Assembly (NCBI GenBank): GCA_903844785.1
Contig: CAIMVB010000465.1
Location: 1 to 6,612, forward strand
Direction: 5' to 3'
Source: an uncultured Rhodospirillales bacterium
GTDB taxonomy: Bacteria > Pseudomonadota > Alphaproteobacteria > Acetobacterales > Acetobacteraceae
DNA: 6,612 nucleotides
Made by a program: the position numbers and the translations under genes. The first letter of the stretch is position 1; each line of letters opens with the position of its first letter. The notes beneath the pieces are model-generated. The model did no database searches and had not been told where the DNA came from. It worked only from the letters and a program-made list of their open reading frames with translations. This document shows, one piece after another, positions 5,724-6,612 of the stretch.

Positions 5724-6612
5724 TTAACGCAAATCCGGCGGCGTCGCCTCGGCGGCCAGCAGCGCCACGGCATCGGCAAGCTTCAGCGTTTCCTGATCCC
5801 GCCCCGGCAAGCGGCGCAGCACAATGGTGCCTTCCTCAGCCTCTCGGCGGCCAATCACGGCCAAAACAGGGACGCGCTGGTCGATATGGTCCACGACCTT
5901 GCGGTTGATTTTCTCATTTCTGAGATCAAGGGAAACCGCGACCCCAGCCTTTTGCAGCGCGGCCGCTGACTCACGCGCGAAGGGGGCGGCTTCATCCACA
6001 ATGGTCGCCACCACCACCTGAACCGGGGCGAGCCAAAGCGGGAAGCGCCCGGCATGTTCTTCGATCAAAATGCCAAGGAAGCGCTCAAAGGACCCCAGAA
6101 TCGCCCGGTGCAGCATGACCGGGCGGCGGCGGGAGCCATCTTCGGCGACATATTCGGCATCCAGGCGTTCCGGCAGCACGAAATCCACTTGCAGCGTGCC
6201 GCATTGCCAATCGCGGCCAATCGCATCGCGCAGCACGAATTCCAGCTTGGGGCCATAGAAGGCGCCCTCACCAGGGTTCAATTCATATTCAACGCCGGCG
6301 ATGCGGCAGGCATCCTTCAGCGCGCCTTCCGCCTGGTCCCACACCGCATCCGTGCCCGCGCGCCGCGCCGGGCGGTCGGAGAATTTCACGCGGAATTCGG
6401 TAAAGCCGAAATCGCGGTAGATGGAGGACAAAAGTGCGACGAAACGCACGGTTTCATCCGCGATCTGTTCCTCGGCGCAGAAGATATGCGCATCATCCTG
6501 GACGAAGCTGCGCACGCGCATGATGCCATGCAGCGCGCCCGAGGGTTCATAGCGATGGCAAGCGCCGAATTCCGCCATGCGCAACGGCAATTCGCGATAA
6601 GACCGCAAGCCC
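5724..6612 (-). CDS. thrS: Threonyl-tRNA synthetase, C-terminal part; 5' end outside window
   Basis: Class II aminoacyl-tRNA synthetase that activates threonine with ATP and charges tRNA-Thr in the cytoplasm. 295 codons plus stop are present, about 45% of a typical 640-aa enzyme. The TGS and editing domains and the start of the catalytic core lie off the right edge. The frame is open to the edge, so the TTG at 6608 is an internal Leu codon and not a start. Visible are [13 protein letters not shown], motif 2 ([12 protein letters not shown] then IMRVRSF), DDAHIF with one zinc-ligand His, [10 protein letters not shown], and motif 3 [17 protein letters not shown] with the second zinc-ligand His; the Cys ligand is upstream of the window. 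The anticodon-binding domain starts at WLAPVQVVV and includes [11 protein letters not shown]. infC follows on the same strand, the conserved thrS-infC arrangement. Nothing looks damaged. Confidence 0.98.
   Translation of the reverse strand, partial: GLRSYRELPLRMAEFGACHRYEPSGALHGIMRVRSFVQDDAHIFCAEEQIADETVRFVALLSSIYRDFGFTEFRVKFSDRPARRAGTDAVWDQAEGALKDACRIAGVEYELNPGEGAFYGPKLEFVLRDAIGRDWQCGTLQVDFVLPERLDAEYVAEDGSRRRPVMLHRAILGSFERFLGILIEEHAGRFPLWLAPVQVVVATIVDEAAPFARESAAALQKAGVAVSLDLRNEKINRKVVDHIDQRVPVLAVIGRREAEEGTIVLRRLPGRDQETLKLADAVALLAAEATPPDLR

Overview
The window looks like the chromosome of a high-GC alphaproteobacterium, probably in or near the Acetobacteraceae/Rhodospirillales. This is inferred from the alphaproteobacterial character of IF-3, from an HWE-family histidine kinase (a family concentrated in alphaproteobacteria), and from GC of roughly 65-75% in several hand-counted lines. 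No rRNA, tRNA, CRISPR array, insertion sequence or prophage gene is visible.

Layout. Positions 1-817 (minus) hold the N-terminal part of a class I DNA photolyase that runs off the left edge. Positions 854-2731 (minus) hold a complete HMW1C-like (GT41) glycosyltransferase, 36 bp upstream of the photolyase and probably co-transcribed with it. A divergent intergenic region of about 300 bp follows. It ends in two back-to-back inverted repeats, and the second places the start codon of the next gene in a perfect 8-bp stem with the likely Shine-Dalgarno in its loop. Positions 3033-5042 (plus) hold a membrane-bound double-Cache/PAS/HWE sensor histidine kinase. Fourteen bases further on, convergently, comes infC (5602-5057, minus). 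Its only well-placed ribosome binding site points to a non-canonical AUA start codon. The C-terminal part of thrS (6612-5724, minus) lies upstream of infC, in the conserved thrS-infC order.

How the genes relate. thrS and infC form a translation operon: tRNA-Thr charging and initiation-codon proofreading. The AUA start implies that IF-3 represses its own synthesis, as AUU does in E. coli. The photolyase repairs UV damage. The kinase senses a periplasmic ligand and has no response regulator beside it. The GT41 enzyme probably glycosylates a protein in the cytoplasm, but no adhesin, flagellin or transporter gene is adjacent, so its target is unknown. The window is mostly conventional. The points most worth following are the orphan HMW1C-like enzyme, the AUA start of infC and the hairpin over the kinase start.
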